Below, piece by piece: positions 33,402 to 41,313 of a stretch of 49,585 nucleotides of DNA. The stretch lies in the NCBI GenBank assembly GCA_016282685.1, contig JAEELM010000046.1, forward strand, positions 1-49,585, read 5' to 3'. The notes beneath the pieces were generated by a model. The model had not been told where the DNA came from and did no database searches. It was given only the letters and a program-made list of their open reading frames with translations. Made by a program: the position numbers and the translations under genes. Source of the DNA: Elusimicrobiaceae bacterium. Lineage in GTDB: Bacteria; Elusimicrobiota; Elusimicrobia; Elusimicrobiales; Elusimicrobiaceae. How positions within the stretch are numbered: the stretch's first letter is position 1; each line of letters opens with the position of its first letter.

Positions 33402-33425
33402 AACGGCCTTTAGAAAAAGGCCGTT
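33402..33425. other. Perfect 10-bp hairpin between yajC and the sulfatase gene
   Basis: AACGGCCTTT/AAAGGCCGTT with loop AGAA lies 12 bases beyond the sulfatase stop. The T-run is on the wrong side for a minus-strand terminator, so its role (RNA 3'-end protection or inefficient terminator) is unclear. Confidence 0.5.
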
Positions 33426-33437
33426 GTTTCTAAAGAA

Positions 33438-35150
33438 TTATCGGGGGAAGTAAAATGTCCGCATCAAATCTAACAAAGGTTTGTCCGTTGAACGAGAGGA
33501 ATTTAACGGAATGACTTTTTGTCCGTTCTCGGTGGTAATTACAGCGTAATCTTCTTTGATATCAAACACGCTTCTTTGTGCATTTAAGTCAAATAAACTG
33601 TGACCGAACATTCCGCGCGGAATTTCTAAATTCAGTAAATCCAGTATGGTCGGGGCGATATCCAATTGGCTTGCCAGTACATTGTCGGTCAAAGGGGCTG
33701 TTATTTTGTTTTTTGTAACAATGATAAACGGCAAATTATCAAATTCCGGCAGAAAAGGCTTAAACAACGCATCAGTAGGGGTATTGGAATAAGAGGGATG
33801 GTCCGGCATAACAAGTAGTAAAGTGTCCTCATCCCATAAGCCGGCTTCTTCCAATTTATTTAGAAAACGCTGGACATCTTGTCCAAACCGGCCAAATGCG
33901 CGCGGCAAAGTGGGAACATCATAAAATTTATGATCTATTTCGCGGTAAGTTTCACCCAAATAATCCAACCGGCCCAAAGGGACATGCGTATCTACCGTTA
34001 ATAATGTCAGAAAGACGGGCTCTTGTTTTTTTTCTTCCAAAAATTCGACGGCATAATCAAATAGTTTTCGATCTAGCAACCCCCACCAGTTTAAGTATTT
34101 TTTATAATCTTCCCGTGTTTGGAAATAGGTGGCTCCGATTATTTTGTCAAACCCTGCATTCTGAAACAAGATATTTTCATCCATATAGGTTTCATTCGCC
34201 CCACGCAAGAAAGCCGTTTCGTACCCCTTTTTCTTTAATTCTTTTACCAAAGATATAGGGTACTTGTTCTCAAACGACAATTGCGCATAGGGGTGTGAAG
34301 TAAAAATAACCGTCAGTCCATAAAGAGTGGATAAAGAAACGTGTTTTAAGCTGGCCGAAGGGTTATTTTCAAACAATTGGTCTAGTTCTTTAGAGGCTTC
34401 GGCCGGTATATTGGGATTAAAATGGTGGAGGTACTTATTGGAAAGAGATTCCGACGCAATTAAAATGACGCGTTTGTAATTTTTTCCAACGGGAGTTTGT
34501 TGGGCAGAAAATACATTGTATTGTTTTGCCAGCGGTATTGTTTCCGCAGTAAAAATGGGGGTTGGTTTTTTGGCAAATAAAGCACGTCCCGTATAAACAA
34601 GAGACGGTGGAAGTAAGTAGGAGTGGTAAAACGGCAATAAGTAGGATGCGCCCCACAGAAGGACCAAACCGCTTATACACCAGGTCGTGCGTTTAAGGGC
34701 TGTTTTACGTGAAGAAGGAGTGAAGAATTTCCATATGATGATTGCGCAGAAAAGAAACAATAGCGCAAAGCAAGTCAACACGCGCCAATCTGTCAAAAAA
34801 GCATAATCCCCGCCTTGTAAGGTATTTACATATTTTGCCCCAAAACGTTCTCTGAAATATAACAACAAAACGGCATCTGCAATTACGGTCCAATAATAAA
34901 AAAAGGCAATTACTGTTAAAACGAATTTATTTTTTATTCCAACCAGTTGTAATAATGATAAACATAATCCGAGAAATAAAAATTCACCCATCCATTTTAA
35001 AACAGATAAAGAGAAAAGATTTCCAGCATTCAAAATATTTAATTGAGATAAGCCAAATCCTCCCAACAACACAGCAGGGAAGGAAAAAATGAGTAAAATT
35101 TTCCAATCATTCTTAAAAACGGTTGCCAGTTCAGTAGTTAATTTGCGCAT
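33438..35150 (-). CDS. Membrane sulfatase-superfamily enzyme (LTA synthase/EptA/OpgB-like phosphotransferase)
   Basis: 570 residues. Four or five N-terminal membrane segments (about 18-185) are followed by a periplasmic sulfatase-fold domain (about 225-530). Visible elements are VILIASESLSNKYL with the metal-binding Glu, the region SLSTLYGLTVIFTSHPY where the catalytic Thr/Ser is expected, TAFLRGANETYMD, LLTVDTHVPLG and LLVMPDHPSYSN. Relatives transfer phosphoethanolamine or phosphoglycerol onto lipid A, glycans or glucans. The exact acceptor cannot be predicted. A -10 box abuts the start codon. The gene is divergent from thrS. Confidence 0.85.
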   Translation of the reverse strand: MRKLTTELATVFKNDWKILLIFSFPAVLLGGFGLSQLNILNAGNLFSLSVLKWMGEFLFLGLCLSLLQLVGIKNKFVLTVIAFFYYWTVIADAVLLLYFRERFGAKYVNTLQGGDYAFLTDWRVLTCFALLFLFCAIIIWKFFTPSSRKTALKRTTWCISGLVLLWGASYLLPFYHSYLLPPSLVYTGRALFAKKPTPIFTAETIPLAKQYNVFSAQQTPVGKNYKRVILIASESLSNKYLHHFNPNIPAEASKELDQLFENNPSASLKHVSLSTLYGLTVIFTSHPYAQLSFENKYPISLVKELKKKGYETAFLRGANETYMDENILFQNAGFDKIIGATYFQTREDYKKYLNWWGLLDRKLFDYAVEFLEEKKQEPVFLTLLTVDTHVPLGRLDYLGETYREIDHKFYDVPTLPRAFGRFGQDVQRFLNKLEEAGLWDEDTLLLVMPDHPSYSNTPTDALFKPFLPEFDNLPFIIVTKNKITAPLTDNVLASQLDIAPTILDLLNLEIPRGMFGHSLFDLNAQRSVFDIKEDYAVITTENGQKVIPLNSSRSTDKPLLDLMRTFYFPR

Positions 35151-35155
35151 AACAT

Positions 35156-35161
35156 ATTATA
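35156..35161 (-). promoter_or_regulatory. -10 box of the sulfatase gene, abutting the start codon
   Basis: Minus-strand TATAAT ends five bases before the ATG with no Shine-Dalgarno between; leaderless or nearly leaderless. Confidence 0.55.
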
Positions 35162-35237
35162 GTTTTTTTGAACAGCAAGGTGTATGCTAAAGACGAAAGA
35201 AAAGAGAGCGGTGATGGCTTCATCTTCTTTAATTTGG

Positions 35238-35243
35238 TATAAT
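35238..35243 (+). promoter_or_regulatory. -10 box of thrS
   Basis: TATAAT preceded by TTTGG; transcription should begin near 35250, giving a 5' leader of about 68 bases. Confidence 0.6.
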
Positions 35244-35259
35244 AAAAATATCTTAAAAA

Positions 35260-35303
35260 AGGACCTTTGGTTCCTGGCCCGGTCGTTGTGGCCGGCAGGG
35301 CCA
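35260..35303 (+). promoter_or_regulatory. Two tandem hairpins in the thrS leader
   Basis: Hairpin 1 is AGGACC-TTT-GGTTCCT (35260-35275, one bulge). Hairpin 2 (35275-35303) has an inner six-pair stem CCGGTC/GGCCGG around loop GTTGT, extended by TGGC/GCCA with a four-base bulge. Only 14 bases separate the second hairpin from the ATG. The loop contains U-UGU, the order U33 plus a Thr anticodon (UGU). Confidence 0.55.
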
Positions 35304-35317
35304 TAGCGCACACTAAA

Positions 35318-37069
35318 ATGGAAAATCAAGACTTACAAGTAAAACGCCACTCTGCCGCCCATATTATGGCGCAAGCGGTGCAGCAGTTATTCCCCGGTAC
35401 GAAACTTGGTATCGGCCCAGCCATTGAAAATGGTTTTTATTATGATTTTGATTGCCCTCATGCCTTCACACCGGAAGACCTCAAAACAATTGAAACCAAG
35501 ATGAAAGAAATCATCAAAGCCAAACAACCTTTCGAACGTAAAGAAATGAGCAAGGCAGAGGCAAAGGAATTTTTTACCAAACGCGGCGAAACTTATAAAT
35601 TGGAGTTATTGGAAGAATTGGAAGATGGATCAATTACCGTTTATATAAATGGTGATTATGCTGATTTATGCCGTGGCCCGCACGTAGAACATACGGGTAA
35701 AGTAAATAGTTTTAAATTGACCACTATTGCCGGAGCTTATTGGAGAGGGGATGAGAAAAAGCCCATGCTTCAACGTATTTATGGCTTGTGCTTTGACAAT
35801 AAGGATGAATTAAATGCTTATGTCAAACAACAGGAAGAAGCCGCCAAGCGTGATCACCGTAAACTGGGCGCAGAGTTAGACCTTTTTAGTATTAATGACC
35901 ATATTGGGCCTGGACTGATTTTAATGCATCCCAAAGGCGGAATGTTGCGTAAAATTTTGGAAGATTGGATCAAAGAACAGAATTTACAACGTGGTTATGA
36001 TTTGGTCGTCAGCCCGCATATTGCGCGCTACCACTTGTTTGAAATCAGCGGCCATGCCGGGTTTTATTCTGACAGCATGTTTCATCCTATGGAAATTGAT
36101 GAAGAAAAATATCAAATTAAACCCATGAACTGTCCTTTCCACGTAGAAATTTACAAAACACATTTGCGCAGTTACCGCGATTTGCCCTTGCGTTTTAGCG
36201 AGTTGGGAACAGTGTACCGTTATGAACGGTCCGGCGCATTACACGGGTTACTGCGTGTGCGTGGTTTTACTCAAGATGATGCCCATATCTTTTGCACGCC
36301 TGAGCAAGTAGAGAATGAAGTAAAACAATGTTTCGAATTTGCTATGCATATTTTTAAGACATTTGGTTTCGAGAAATATGCGGTGGAACTTTCCACGCGA
36401 GACCCGGAACATCCGGAGCATTTTACCGGAGATGTAGCTGATTGGGAACGTGCTGAAACTGCTTTGAAAAAGGTGCTTAATGAAAATAATATTCCCTACA
36501 CCACACATGCAGGGGAAGCGGCGTTTTACGGTCCCAAAATTGATATTAAGGTAATGGATGCAATTGGCCGTTTGTGGCAATTGTCCACTATCCAGTTTGA
36601 TTTTAACTTACCAACGCGTTTTGATTTGGAATTTGTTGCTCCCGAAGGGCGCAAGCGCCCCATCATGGTGCACCGTGCTATGTTTGGCAGCATTGAACGC
36701 TTTACGGGCGTGTTGATTGAACACTATGCCGGATGGTTCCCGCTTTGGTTGGCACCGGTTCAAATCAAACTTTTGACGCTTACGGATGACCAAATTCCGT
36801 TTGCACAGGAAGTGGCTGCCAAGATGAAAGCGGCTGGTTTACGGGTAGAAGTGGATAGTCGCCCCGAGAAATTAGGGCTTAAAATCCGGGAGGCTCATTT
36901 GCAGCATATTCCTTACACGGGTATTATCGGCAAGAATGAAGCCGCCAGCGGTACATTAACGGTACGGTTGAAGGAAGGTACCAATACCCAACCTCTCAAA
37001 ATAGACGAGGCCATTGCCAAAATGCAAGAGGAATGTAAAACCTTCAGTTTGGTAAATCTGTTGAAATAA
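35318..37069 (+). CDS. thrS: Threonyl-tRNA synthetase lacking the N-terminal TGS domain
   Basis: 583 residues against about 640 for E. coli; it begins directly with the N2 editing domain (VKRHSAAHIMAQAVQQLFPGT, with His-x3-His). The second editing half (CRGPHVEHTGKV) follows. The class II catalytic core has motif 2 FSELGTVYRYERSGALHGLLRVRGFTQDDAH, the zinc Cys in PMNCPFH, motif 3 RAMFGSIERF and the C-terminal anticodon-binding domain (VQIKLLTLTDDQIPFA). The missing piece is the TGS domain. The 35267 start would extend only into the leader hairpins and adds no TGS sequence, so 35318 is preferred although the ribosome site is weak. Followed by a strong terminator. Confidence 0.95.
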   Translation: MENQDLQVKRHSAAHIMAQAVQQLFPGTKLGIGPAIENGFYYDFDCPHAFTPEDLKTIETKMKEIIKAKQPFERKEMSKAEAKEFFTKRGETYKLELLEELEDGSITVYINGDYADLCRGPHVEHTGKVNSFKLTTIAGAYWRGDEKKPMLQRIYGLCFDNKDELNAYVKQQEEAAKRDHRKLGAELDLFSINDHIGPGLILMHPKGGMLRKILEDWIKEQNLQRGYDLVVSPHIARYHLFEISGHAGFYSDSMFHPMEIDEEKYQIKPMNCPFHVEIYKTHLRSYRDLPLRFSELGTVYRYERSGALHGLLRVRGFTQDDAHIFCTPEQVENEVKQCFEFAMHIFKTFGFEKYAVELSTRDPEHPEHFTGDVADWERAETALKKVLNENNIPYTTHAGEAAFYGPKIDIKVMDAIGRLWQLSTIQFDFNLPTRFDLEFVAPEGRKRPIMVHRAMFGSIERFTGVLIEHYAGWFPLWLAPVQIKLLTLTDDQIPFAQEVAAKMKAAGLRVEVDSRPEKLGLKIREAHLQHIPYTGIIGKNEAASGTLTVRLKEGTNTQPLKIDEAIAKMQEECKTFSLVNLLK

Positions 37070-37085
37070 ACATAGGAATATCTTA

Positions 37086-37112
37086 AAGGGGACTGAAATA
37101 TTCAGTCCCCTT
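37086..37112 (+). terminator. Terminator of thrS
   Basis: A perfect 12-bp stem AAGGGGACTGAA/TTCAGTCCCCTT with loop ATA, followed by CTTGTTTG. Confidence 0.85.
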
Positions 37113-37153
37113 CTTGTTTGTAAAAATAGCCCGAATGTACCTAAAATTTGATA

Positions 37154-37159
37154 TATAAT
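37154..37159 (+). promoter_or_regulatory. -10 box of the GH3 gene, abutting the start codon
   Basis: TATAAT ends exactly six bases before the ATG; no Shine-Dalgarno. Confidence 0.65.
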
Positions 37160-37165
37160 AAGAAT

Positions 37166-38905
37166 ATGAGAAAACTATCGATTGCTGCTGTTCTGTTAGC
37201 AAGCGTTCCGGCGTTTGCGTTACCTGCCGCCAACGAACTTTCTACTCAAGAACTCGTTGGTCAAACAATTATGCCGCGTGTAGTGATTGGACAACATCAA
37301 GTGTTTAAGGAACCTATTGAACGGGGGGAAATTTCCGGCTTTTTTATTAAAGCGGCCGAAGGGTTAACCGTTCATCCCGTCATTACCCGCAAAAACCAAC
37401 AAAAGTTTTTGGCCAAACAACGTAAAAAACTCATTGCTACTATTGAAGATCTAAATAAATGGGCCAGTAATAGCCCTCATCATCTTCCGCTGTTTTTAGG
37501 CTTTGATTATGAAGGAGGAACGGTAACTTCTCCTATGTTTATGGGATTGAAACAAATGCCCTCTAATATGTTGTTAGCGGCTACCCGAAACCCGCTTCTT
37601 ATTGCTCGGATGTATGCCCAACAAGCTGCCGAAATTCGTCGGGTAGGCGGGAATATGGCACTGGGCCCGGACACGGATGTTAATTCCAACCCGGCCAATC
37701 CCATTATTCAAACGCGTTCATTTGGCGACAATGCCACCGAAGTGGGGATTTATAGTGCTACTGCCGTCAAAGGACTTCAAATGTACGGAGTACCGGCCGT
37801 AGTCAAACATTTCCCCGGACACGGAGATACGTCAACCGATTCCCATTACTCTCAACCCGTCACCGATCTGTCGGAAAAGGAACTTTGGGATACGCATGTT
37901 TCCGCATTTGAACCGGCTATCCAAGCCGGGGTGTGGGGCGTAATGACGAATCACGTAGTTTATCCGCAAGTAGATGATAAGAATTCTGCTATTTTTTCTA
38001 AAAAAATTATAAAAGATTTATTGCGCGATAAGATGGGCTTTCAAGGATTGGTAATGACGGACGGTTTGGATATGGGCGGTACCAATGGAAAGCCAATGAA
38101 AGATGTGGTATTAGATGGATTCGCTGCCGGCAATGATGTTCTTTTGCTAACGGGTGGTACCAGTCAAATTAAAGAATCGGCTGAATATCCGGCGATGGCA
38201 GCCACATGGGTAAAAGAAGAATTGAAACAACCGGAGCCGCGTATTCTCCGGGCCGATTTGGAAAAAAGTGTGCAAAGAGTGTTGGATTTGAAACAATTCC
38301 TTTCAGCTCCGCTAACTGTAGAGAGTGATGAGAAGGACTTTTCCCGTGTAGCCCGTCAGGTGTCTGAAGAGGGGGTTACCTTGGTGCGGGATGAACAAAA
38401 TTTTCCGCAACAACTGCAACAAGCACGAAAAGTTTGTGTAATTATGTTCGCAGATGGTATTTTTTCCAATCAGGCTTACGCCCTTGCCGATACATTTAAA
38501 AAAGCAGGGAAAAAGGTGTCGTACGTACAAACTCCGCGCAGACCGGATGTCTCTGCGGCCAAGGAAATTAATGCGTGTGTGAAAAAGGCGCAGGCCATTG
38601 TGGTGGGGACGTCCAGCACCTCTACTACGCAGCCACAACAGTTCGAGCAAGTGCATGACCTGTTCCATTATTCCGATACTTACCATGTACCATTAGCGCT
38701 TGTTTCACTGTTAAATCCCTATGAAATTACTTCTTACGGGAGAGCAAAAACGGTGTTGGCTTTGTACGGCTTAACAGAAGATTCTGCGGCGGTGGCGGCG
38801 GAGATTTTATTGGGAAATCGTCAGGCAAAAGGGGTGTTGCCTATTAAACTGCAAGAGAATATTTTACTTCCTTTTGAAAAAGTAAAACGTGCTACTATTT
38901 TATAG
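37166..38905 (+). CDS. Secreted glycoside hydrolase family 3, beta-N-acetylhexosaminidase (NagZ-like)
   Basis: 579 residues. The signal peptide MRKLSIAAVLLASVPAFALP supports this start. The GH3 barrel (about 30-385) carries the NagZ signature KHFPGHGDTSTDSHYSQPV, whose Asp/His pair supplies the acid/base, and the nucleophile region VMTDGLDMGG. A C-terminal alpha/beta domain (about 400-579) as in two-domain GH3 enzymes follows. It probably removes N-acetylglucosamine from peptidoglycan fragments or dietary glycans in the periplasm; E. coli NagZ is cytoplasmic and single-domain, so the secreted location differs. Monocistronic with a leaderless-type promoter and a terminator. Confidence 0.9.
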   Translation: MRKLSIAAVLLASVPAFALPAANELSTQELVGQTIMPRVVIGQHQVFKEPIERGEISGFFIKAAEGLTVHPVITRKNQQKFLAKQRKKLIATIEDLNKWASNSPHHLPLFLGFDYEGGTVTSPMFMGLKQMPSNMLLAATRNPLLIARMYAQQAAEIRRVGGNMALGPDTDVNSNPANPIIQTRSFGDNATEVGIYSATAVKGLQMYGVPAVVKHFPGHGDTSTDSHYSQPVTDLSEKELWDTHVSAFEPAIQAGVWGVMTNHVVYPQVDDKNSAIFSKKIIKDLLRDKMGFQGLVMTDGLDMGGTNGKPMKDVVLDGFAAGNDVLLLTGGTSQIKESAEYPAMAATWVKEELKQPEPRILRADLEKSVQRVLDLKQFLSAPLTVESDEKDFSRVARQVSEEGVTLVRDEQNFPQQLQQARKVCVIMFADGIFSNQAYALADTFKKAGKKVSYVQTPRRPDVSAAKEINACVKKAQAIVVGTSSTSTTQPQQFEQVHDLFHYSDTYHVPLALVSLLNPYEITSYGRAKTVLALYGLTEDSAAVAAEILLGNRQAKGVLPIKLQENILLPFEKVKRATIL

Positions 38906-38921
38906 GAAGGCATAAAATATA

Positions 38922-38957
38922 AAACCTGCACTGAAAAGATATCGGTGCAGGTTTTTT
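38922..38957 (+). terminator. Terminator of the GH3 gene
   Basis: AAACCTGCAC/GTGCAGGTTT with a longer loop, followed by TTTTT. Confidence 0.88.
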
Positions 38958-39031
38958 TATCTAAAATTACGCAAAATACCTTAAAAAATAATAACTTTTT
39001 TAATAAAAAAGTCGTAAAAGAACAAAACCTC

Positions 39032-39059
39032 TTGAAATTTTCTCTAAAATTCTTAAACT
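39032..39059 (+). promoter_or_regulatory. Possible promoter of the 70-residue membrane protein gene
   Basis: TTGAAA, 16-base spacer, TAAACT, about 80 bases before the ATG in an AT-rich stretch. Otherwise nothing recognisable lies between the GH3 terminator and 39142. Confidence 0.35.
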
Positions 39060-39141
39060 ATCCATGTACTTCTCATGCTCCAAAAATGATAAATGGGAAG
39101 AAAAATTCCAGTAATTCAGTAAGTGCTGTAGGGGGTCTAAT

Positions 39142-39354
39142 ATGAAAAGGGTTAAACGGGTTCATAAACGTAAACAAAGAAGCGTAACAGGCGCAGCTGT
39201 TGCCGGGATGCTGATGTTACTGCTAAGCATGATGTTGGCTGTTATCAGTCCGCAACATGTAAAAGGTGGAATGAGAAAAACAATCGTTGCTACCTTCGAA
39301 CAGGGTGTACAAACTTACATGGCCTTTGAGGCAGAACATGGAACATTGGATTAA
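39142..39354 (+). CDS. Small single-pass membrane protein, function unknown
   Basis: 70 residues. A very basic N-terminus (MKRVKRVHKRKQRS) is followed by one hydrophobic segment (VAGMLMLLLSMMLAVIS), then a short tail (TIVATFEQGVQTYMAFEAEHG). An AGGGGG ribosome site lies about 8 bases before the ATG. The charge pattern predicts the N-terminus inside and a tail of about 30 residues outside. No family recognised. It is flanked by terminators, so it is its own unit, possibly with the overlapping 33-residue frame. Confidence 0.6.
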   Translation: MKRVKRVHKRKQRSVTGAAVAGMLMLLLSMMLAVISPQHVKGGMRKTIVATFEQGVQTYMAFEAEHGTLD

Positions 39355-39439
39355 TAAAAAAGAATGGATTGTGTTTGAAAGAAGAAATATTCCTTTCGCT
39401 TTGGCAGGACCGGAGCGAATTTTACAAGAAAAAAAATAA
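39338..39439 (+). CDS. Possible 33-residue overlapping ORF
   Basis: It begins in another frame 17 bases before the previous stop (MEHWINKKEWIVFERRN) and ends immediately in the terminator hairpin. Start-stop overlap and filling of the space up to the terminator suggest translational coupling; it may equally be untranslated 3' sequence. Confidence 0.25.
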   Translation: MEHWINKKEWIVFERRNIPFALAGPERILQEKK

Positions 39440-39474
39440 TTCCCTCAGCTTTTACCGGCCGAGGGAATTATTTT
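39435..39474. terminator. Bidirectional terminator between the small membrane protein and yggU
   Basis: AATAATTCCCTC/GAGGGAATTATT, a 12-bp stem with A-run left and TT right, fits both convergent units. Confidence 0.85.
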
Positions 39475-39489
39475 GCTCTAAAAGAAATT

Positions 39490-39756
39490 CTACGGAATAG
39501 CGTCCATTATTTTGCGCAACGCTTCTTCACTTTTATCCCGTACTTCTACAGTTTTTTCTTTTCCTTTGGCACCCTTAACCAAAATAATGCTTTCTTCGCT
39601 TACATTAAAGAAGTCTGCCAAAAAGGCTTTCATGATGGCGTTTGCCGGGTCATCATCTACTTTTTTATGAGTGATTTTTACACGCAATACACTGCCGATA
39701 CGGCTGATAACTTCGTTGCGTTGTGCGCCCGGAATTAAACGTACTTTTATAATCAT
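39490..39756 (-). CDS. DUF167/YggU family protein
   Basis: 88 residues with the family pattern MIIKVRLIPGAQRNEV and DPANAIMKAFLADFFNVSEESIILVKGAKGKEKTVEV. Small cytoplasmic alpha/beta protein of unknown biochemical role, often next to yggS. It overlaps yggS by four bases (ATGA). Confidence 0.88.
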   Translation of the reverse strand: MIIKVRLIPGAQRNEVISRIGSVLRVKITHKKVDDDPANAIMKAFLADFFNVSEESIILVKGAKGKEKTVEVRDKSEEALRKIMDAIP

Positions 39757-40472
39757 ACTTCCTCCAAATTTTTGGCAAACAATTTACTGCCTATTCTGGG
39801 CAGGGAAGATCCTTCCTCCACCGCCACTATAAAATCTTCGCTCATCCCCAAAGAAAGGTAACGTTCCTTTTTATCGGGAAAATCTTCTTCAAAAGCCTCT
39901 TTGATGCTGCGAAATAATGTCCGTAACGTTTGGACTGTAACTCCCTGAGGAGCAATGCCCATATAGCCGCATAAACATAAATTCGCAAAATGCTGTGCTT
40001 TTATTTGCCTGACTAACCGGCGTGCTTCCTGCAGAGGAAGGCCCGATTGCGTCTTTTTATCCGTTAGCTTTACTTGTACTAATACCCGCAGTGTTTTGCC
40101 GGCCGGCACGTGTTTGGCTAAAAGAACGGCTGTTTCCAAATTGTCCAACGAATCTACAAAATCAAAAAATTGAGCGACCTTAGCCGCTTTGTTTTTTTGC
40201 AGATGCCCGATAAAATGTTTTCGAATTTTATTCCAACGGGCAAAAGCCGGGTTCTGCTGCCAACGGGCCTGCGCTTGCTGTAAACGGGACTCTCCAATAT
40301 CGGTAATTTGCCCTGTTTTTAGAAGTATTTGCACATCTTCATCAGCGGCATATTTGGTAACTGCCAACAATGTTACTTCTTTAGGAGAGCGCCCGGCTCT
40401 TTTGCAAGCCTGTTCCAAGGAAACGTGTACATCTTTTAAGTTTTGCAATAGAACGTCTTCCCTGGTTGACAT
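39753..40472 (-). CDS. yggS: PLP homeostasis protein (YggS/PLPBP family)
   Basis: 239 residues from the ATG preceded by AGAGGTTTCT; a longer upstream frame would cover the promoter. The fold-type III PLP motif is LLAVTKYA with the cofactor lysine, and IGESRLQQAQARW, HFIGHLQKNKA, DSLDNLETAVLL, CGYMGIAPQG and SLGMSEDFIVAVEEGSSLPRIGSKLF are typical. It buffers free PLP and affects amino-acid balance; no catalytic activity is established for the family. Operon with yggU. Confidence 0.95.
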   Translation of the reverse strand: MSTREDVLLQNLKDVHVSLEQACKRAGRSPKEVTLLAVTKYAADEDVQILLKTGQITDIGESRLQQAQARWQQNPAFARWNKIRKHFIGHLQKNKAAKVAQFFDFVDSLDNLETAVLLAKHVPAGKTLRVLVQVKLTDKKTQSGLPLQEARRLVRQIKAQHFANLCLCGYMGIAPQGVTVQTLRTLFRSIKEAFEEDFPDKKERYLSLGMSEDFIVAVEEGSSLPRIGSKLFAKNLEEV

Positions 40473-40488
40473 AGAAACCTCTTGACAT

Positions 40489-40494
40489 ATTATA
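40489..40494 (-). promoter_or_regulatory. -10 box of yggS-yggU
   Basis: Minus-strand TATAAT about 16 bases before the ATG; the very short leader still contains AGAGGT. Confidence 0.55.
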
Positions 40495-40602
40495 TCAAAA
40501 TTTACTTTAATTATCCATTTTTTCGTAGTTGGATCAGAGAATGCCGTCGATTTAGCGTAGGAAATTTTATGAATTTTCAACGGAAAGGTACCTCAAAATA
40601 CC

Positions 40603-40631
40603 TTGACTTGCTTTTTCCTTTTTTTTATAAT
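40603..40631 (+). promoter_or_regulatory. Near-consensus sigma70 promoter of the orphan pilin gene
   Basis: TTGACT, exactly 17 bases, TATAAT. It is the closest match to the housekeeping consensus in the window, with a leader of about 23 bases containing AAGGGGAGG. Confidence 0.85.
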
Positions 40632-40661
40632 CGTTTCTATACTCTGTAAGGGGAGGCTTTA

Positions 40662-41243
40662 ATGAAAAAAAGAAGTAATTGGGTAAAAGGTTTTACGTTG
40701 ATAGAACTGATGATGGTTGTCTTAATGTTGGGCATTTTAACTTCTATTGCTATTCCGTATTATCAACAAGCGGCCCGTGCAGCTCGCATAACAGAGGCCT
40801 TTAAGATGTTGCACACCGTTACAGATGCGCAAGAAGTTTATATGATAGAACACGGAACATATACAACGGATGTAACCCGTCTCCCTGTAAAATTCTCCAA
40901 TGTTTCTGATGGATCGGAAGCTGATCCTTCCTTTATGGGAGATCATTGGAAAATATCGTGCCCGATGGATGGTACTTGCTCGTATATAGCCAAATGTAAA
41001 GCGGAAGGGCTTGGAAATGATGGGGAAGCTATGCCCACTATTGAATTTTATTTAAAAAAAGATTTATCCAAATACCATGGTGCGGGCCCTTGTATACCAC
41101 CACAATTGAAAGCGGGTGGACATTATTGCAGGGTGGATTCTGAAATGACAGGTGCCAATCGTAAAAGCCAAGAGCAACTTTGTAAACGTTCCGGAAAGCC
41201 GGTTGGAACAGAGCCGATAACGATTTATCAATTAACTAATTAA
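40662..41243 (+). CDS. Orphan type IV pilin (strongly expressed candidate)
   Basis: 193 residues. The leader MKKRSNWVKG|FTLIE contains Glu5, and the helix is LMMVVLMLGILTSIAIPYYQQAARAARITEAF, matching the major-pilin/GspG N-terminal pattern with IPYYQ. The body contains several Cys (SCPMDGTCSYIAKC, PCIPP, YCRVD, LCKRS). It is monocistronic, 35 kb from the pilB-pilC cluster, with a near-consensus promoter, a strong ribosome site and its own terminator. That arrangement fits an abundant pilin better than the clustered minor pilins do, but the role is inference. Confidence 0.9.
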   Translation: MKKRSNWVKGFTLIELMMVVLMLGILTSIAIPYYQQAARAARITEAFKMLHTVTDAQEVYMIEHGTYTTDVTRLPVKFSNVSDGSEADPSFMGDHWKISCPMDGTCSYIAKCKAEGLGNDGEAMPTIEFYLKKDLSKYHGAGPCIPPQLKAGGHYCRVDSEMTGANRKSQEQLCKRSGKPVGTEPITIYQLTN

Positions 41244-41247
41244 ATTT

Positions 41248-41276
41248 AAAAGGAGCCTTTGAAAGGCTCCTTTTTT
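41248..41276 (+). terminator. Terminator of the orphan pilin gene
   Basis: AAAGGAGCCTTTGAAAGGCTCCTTTTTT forms a compact stem with a T-run. Confidence 0.9.
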
Positions 41277-41301
41277 ATTGTACCGTAGTATTTAAATTTC
41301 T

Positions 41302-41307
41302 TACAAT
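41302..41307 (+). promoter_or_regulatory. -10 box of the MFS-maf-trxB operon, abutting the start codon
   Basis: TACAAT ends six bases before the ATG of the MFS gene; no Shine-Dalgarno. Confidence 0.6.
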
Positions 41308-41313
41308 ATAACT

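Noticed and set aside
38945-39145. 66-codon plus-strand frame after the GH3 gene
   Set aside because: It begins inside the GH3 terminator stem and has random AT-rich composition.
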